This document shows, piece by piece, positions 61,673 to 64,000 of a stretch of DNA of 64,000 nt. Source of the DNA: Arthrobacter sp. CJ23. Its GTDB lineage: Bacteria; Actinomycetota; Actinomycetes; Actinomycetales; Micrococcaceae. Position 1 is the first letter of the stretch; every line of letters begins with the position of its first letter. Made by a program: the position numbers and the translations under genes. The notes beneath the pieces are model-generated. The model worked only from the letters and a program-made list of their open reading frames with translations, was not told the origin of the DNA and did no database searches. The stretch lies in NCBI RefSeq assembly GCF_024741795.1, contig NZ_CP102950.1:2728001-2792000 (forward strand). Reading direction: 5' to 3'.

Positions 61673-62638
61673 CTACCAACTCCATGCGATCCCGCTGAAA
61701 AGCCCGCCATGCACGTCGCGCAAACGCAGCGTGGCGATTCCGCGGCCGTCGAGTTGCGTGGCGTTGTATTCATTGGCCCCCGTCGGCCTGGCAAAGGGAC
61801 TGACCTGCTCGAACTTCCAGAGACTGCGTGGCTTGTCACCCATGAACACCACCTGGATAGTAGTCAGCAGGGTTCGCTCGTGGAACGCCCGGCTGCCAAG
61901 CGAGATGGCCTCCTGTTCCTCGCCATCATCCTCAGGGTAGATGGTGAATCTGAGATCATAGACACCCTTGGCCATGGGTTCGGTTTTGGTGCGGGCTGCG
62001 TCAAGGTGCCAGAAGTGGTCGGCGTGGCCAGCGCCATCGACGGGGCGTGTGTTGACCTTGAAGTCCCCGCCGGCGTGCGGGTTGACCCAGCCGTCGTAGG
62101 ATCGCCCGATCGTGACGTACTCCAGCCCCTCGACCATGTTGGCGAAGCGGAAGTACTCGCAGGTCTCCTTCCATTTCCGGTTTTCAATGATGATCAAAGT
62201 ACTGGCGGCTTCGTAGATGATGCCGCCATGCATCTCCGGCACATGCAGCACCAGAGGCGACTGCGGGTAGGTGCCGGTGACGAGTCGGGAGTGCAGGTGC
62301 TTCAGCGCTGGCTCCTCCCGGTCGGCGACTGTCTCGGTTCCGCGCCCGATCCTGACCCCATGGACCTTCCGCCGCTCCAGGATCGAATTCGTCGTCTCGG
62401 TCTCCTCGCTCAAGGCGAAAACGTCCAGCAACAGCGAGGCCTCGTCGTCCGGGAGTGAGTAGATAGCGGAGAGGAACCTGCTCTTGAGTCGCTCGTAGGT
62501 GTCGTCCAAGGACCGCCGCAGCACTTCATCAACGATGGCTGCTTTGTAGAGGCGACGCTGTGTAAAGCCCTCGTTCTTGCGCAGCCACGCCAGCTCTCCC
62601 GCCAGCGACGCTGCGTCATCCGGATCCAGGTCAGCCAT
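61673..62638 (-). CDS. Uncharacterised protein of mobile-element type
   Basis: 321 residues, soluble. N-terminal helices (ASLAGELAWLRKNEGFTQRRLYKA, DDTYERLKSRFLSAIYSLP) could form a helix-turn-helix region, and the rest is a long beta-rich domain (LVLHVPEMHGGIIYEAASTLIIIEN, DLRFTIYPED, TTIQVVFMGDKPRSLWKF). No family is recognised. It is divergent from a set of small genes, with direct repeats in the shared control region, so it may be their regulator. Confidence 0.65.
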   Translation of the reverse strand: MADLDPDDAASLAGELAWLRKNEGFTQRRLYKAAIVDEVLRRSLDDTYERLKSRFLSAIYSLPDDEASLLLDVFALSEETETTNSILERRKVHGVRIGRGTETVADREEPALKHLHSRLVTGTYPQSPLVLHVPEMHGGIIYEAASTLIIIENRKWKETCEYFRFANMVEGLEYVTIGRSYDGWVNPHAGGDFKVNTRPVDGAGHADHFWHLDAARTKTEPMAKGVYDLRFTIYPEDDGEEQEAISLGSRAFHERTLLTTIQVVFMGDKPRSLWKFEQVSPFARPTGANEYNATQLDGRGIATLRLRDVHGGLFSGIAWSW

Positions 62639-62679
62639 CCGTTGCCTCCCTATGGGTTCACCGCGCCGGGATGCGCGTT

Positions 62680-62700
62680 TTCCAACTTTATTCCAACTTT
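62680..62700. promoter_or_regulatory. Tandem 10-bp direct repeats
   Basis: TTCCAACTTT occurs at 62680-62689 and 62691-62700, spaced 11 bp, one helical turn, in the region between the divergent genes at 62638 and 62785. A regulator-binding site or plasmid-like iteron is possible. Confidence 0.4.
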
Positions 62701-62784
62701 CAGAGCGCTCTTCGGGGCGCTCTTAGCGTTGAGACATCCCCGGGAACACGGGGAAGTTTTCAACCAGTAGTAAGGACCATATTC

Positions 62785-63090
62785 ATGTCGAACCTCATCC
62801 CACGCCCGACCAATCAGGGACTGTCTCAGGCGCCCGAGGGCTTCAGCCGCTCAGAGGGCAAGACCTTGCAGCGGGCACAGAATGCCGAGGTGGCCCGCGG
62901 CCTGGTCAGCGGTACTCGCGTGGCTGCCGCCGGCTACGTCGCCGCCGCGGGGATGCAGCTGACCGGCATGCTCAGCCGTGAAGCGGCGTTCCTTGCCGAT
63001 GGGGATCCTCGCACTGCAGAGCGGTTGAACTTCATCGCCGACAGTTTCGCGGAAGGTGCGGCGCACGAAGTGCGCCGCATGCTGCGCTAG
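62785..63090 (+). CDS. Small uncharacterised protein (101 residues)
   Basis: Starts MSNLIPRPTNQGLSQAPEG. The rest is helical: SEGKTLQRAQNAEVARGLVS, GYVAAAGMQLTGMLSREAAF and LNFIADSFAEGAAHEV. ATG at 62785 is used because residues before it look non-coding. It is followed within 15 bp by the next gene, so they form an operon. Confidence 0.55.
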   Translation: MSNLIPRPTNQGLSQAPEGFSRSEGKTLQRAQNAEVARGLVSGTRVAAAGYVAAAGMQLTGMLSREAAFLADGDPRTAERLNFIADSFAEGAAHEVRRMLR

Positions 63091-63104
63091 GGAGGTGTGC
63101 AACC

Positions 63105-63362
63105 ATGAAAGCCTTCCGTTTCCCTCCGCTGCTTGGCCGGGAGAATAGCGCACGCTCAATCCCCGAACATGAGGCCGCCGCGCACTACTTCATTGCTCAA
63201 GCGACCCAGCTGGTCAATGACCTAGAACAGCTGGCCAATGCCGTGCAGGTGACCCATCCGGCCACGGCCCGCCATGTGCGGCTTTTGTCGCAGCAGTACG
63301 CCAGCCTAGCGGTGACTGCAGTCCAGACCTGGCCCGAGGCGGTGTCTTCTCGTCATGAATAG
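63105..63362 (+). CDS. Small uncharacterised protein (85 residues)
   Basis: Helical, with EHEAAAHYFIAQATQLVNDLEQLAN and HPATARHVRLLSQQYASLAVTAV. GGGAGG-type ribosome-binding sequence (AGGGAGGTG) precedes the ATG. It overlaps the next gene by 8 bp. No family recognised. Confidence 0.6.
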   Translation: MKAFRFPPLLGRENSARSIPEHEAAAHYFIAQATQLVNDLEQLANAVQVTHPATARHVRLLSQQYASLAVTAVQTWPEAVSSRHE

Positions 63363-63549
63363 TCTCGTCTGGTCGATCATTCTGGTGCTCAGCATCATCG
63401 CTCTGACTGTCATTGCCTACTTCGTGGCGGCCTCGGTGGACAGTATCACCGAGTATCGTCGGGCCAAGGCCGAGGCGGACGCCGCCGTTGAGCGGCTGCA
63501 GCATCAGCATCGTGAGGCGCTGCGGCACATGCGCTCTCGCCGCGGATAA
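63355..63549 (+). CDS. Small single-pass membrane protein (64 residues)
   Basis: MNSLVWSIILVLSIIALTVI and AYFVAAS form an N-terminal membrane helix, then a charged helix (EYRRAKAEADAAVERLQHQ). Overlaps the previous gene by 8 bp, translation is coupled. Likely part of the mobile element. Confidence 0.6.
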   Translation: MNSLVWSIILVLSIIALTVIAYFVAASVDSITEYRRAKAEADAAVERLQHQHREALRHMRSRRG

Positions 63550-63637
63550 CTGGGCCGCTTACTCCGGCAACTTCTTGGGACGTTCCGTCCCGTCCTTGTC
63601 TTCCTTTTGAGATGCCTCCAGAGAGGGGTCATTTGTC

Positions 63638-64000
63638 ATGCCCAAAAACATCAGCGAGCTGGAGCTGACCCAGGCTCGTTCCCGGCTGAGTCGGTGGATG
63701 CTTGGCTTCGCCAACGCGACGGCGGATGAGCTCGGCTTCGGCTGGCAGCCGACACCGATCGCACCGAACACCTACAAGGGCCTGAAAGCAGCCTTCGAAC
63801 TGTCCATGCAAGATGGTCGGCCTCTGCCGGTGTCGAGTGAGAACTCGACCGGCGTGGTGTTCACGGATCCCCAAGTGAATTACGCCTTCCGCTTCGCTCA
63901 TGACTGCCACCACGTCATGCTCGGCCTCAGTTTCTCATCCCGGGATGAGTTTGCTCTGGCCCGGTGGCAGATGGTGATGCTGGCCGAGGCCGGCTTTACC
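63638..64000 (+). CDS. Protein with HDCHH motif, truncated by window end
   Basis: 121 residues are visible. MPKNISELELTQARSRLS, then a helical region and RFAHDCHHVMLGLSFSSRDEFALARWQMV; the HDCHH cluster could bind metal. No family assigned; such proteins occur next to small genes of this type in actinobacterial mobile elements. The gene continues beyond the window. Confidence 0.6.
   Translation, partial: MPKNISELELTQARSRLSRWMLGFANATADELGFGWQPTPIAPNTYKGLKAAFELSMQDGRPLPVSSENSTGVVFTDPQVNYAFRFAHDCHHVMLGLSFSSRDEFALARWQMVMLAEAGFT

Noticed and set aside
15000..64000. CRISPR arrays
   Set aside because: No regularly spaced repeats were seen in the window.

Overview
The window reads as a chromosome segment of a high-GC actinobacterium, most like Arthrobacter or a close relative in the Micrococcaceae. 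The grounds are GC-rich third codon positions in the first 14 kb, a Nif3/zinc-ribbon pair, an Lsr2 protein and WXG100-type proteins. No rRNA or tRNA gene and no CRISPR array was seen. All family calls come from reading motifs; no database search was run.

Region 1 (1-14 kb) is ordinary chromosome. It holds a zinc-ribbon protein and a Nif3-like protein, msrA, a cysK-cysE pair for cysteine synthesis, a short-chain dehydrogenase, gnd with a divergent GntR-type regulator, and a sugar-acid catabolic locus. That locus contains an HIBADH-like dehydrogenase, a gluconate 5-dehydrogenase, an L-idonate-dehydrogenase-like enzyme, a D-2-hydroxyacid dehydrogenase, an MHS-type transporter and an IclR regulator. 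A shared 16-bp operator-like sequence (GTTCA-N6-TGAAC) lies at its promoters and suggests a single IclR regulon.

Region 2 (about 14-29 kb) has a more AT-tolerant composition and many orphan genes, and looks like a defence island. It carries a Gabija-like pair (an OLD-family ATPase/TOPRIM nuclease and a UvrD-like helicase), a DUF262 + HEPN pair, a NaeI-like restriction endonuclease with a convergent C5 DNA methyltransferase, an HNH nuclease, several unrecognised genes, and one small gene that appears frameshifted.

Region 3 (29-37.7 kb) holds two lipoproteins, a GNAT-like protein, an XRE repressor with a divergent promoter, and membrane proteins that resemble a conjugation apparatus, including a VirB6/TrbL-like polytopic protein. 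More genes of mobile-element type follow at 61.7-64 kb, so the cargo between them may sit inside an integrative element.

Region 4 (37.9-61.3 kb) is the most interesting part. Module A (37.9-48.8 kb) combines a receiver-like regulator, a lid-less Hsp70, a membrane-anchored J-TPR protein whose HPD motif reads HPK, a GrpE-like protein, an FtsK-type ATPase, small helical proteins, a papain-fold toxin with a probable immunity gene, and a DUF4190 membrane protein. Module B (52.7-61.3 kb) has a WXG100 protein and a partner, a nuclease toxin with a YezG-like immunity candidate, an EssC-type 1492-residue ATPase and a DUF4407 membrane protein. Together they resemble a chaperone-assisted, type VII-like toxin export system that lacks the usual EccB/D/E or EssA/B parts. 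Between the modules (48.9-52.2 kb) lies a scarred segment with ISL3 transposase fragments, a duplicated decayed gene, a helicase-associated-domain protein, an excisionase-like HTH protein and Lsr2.
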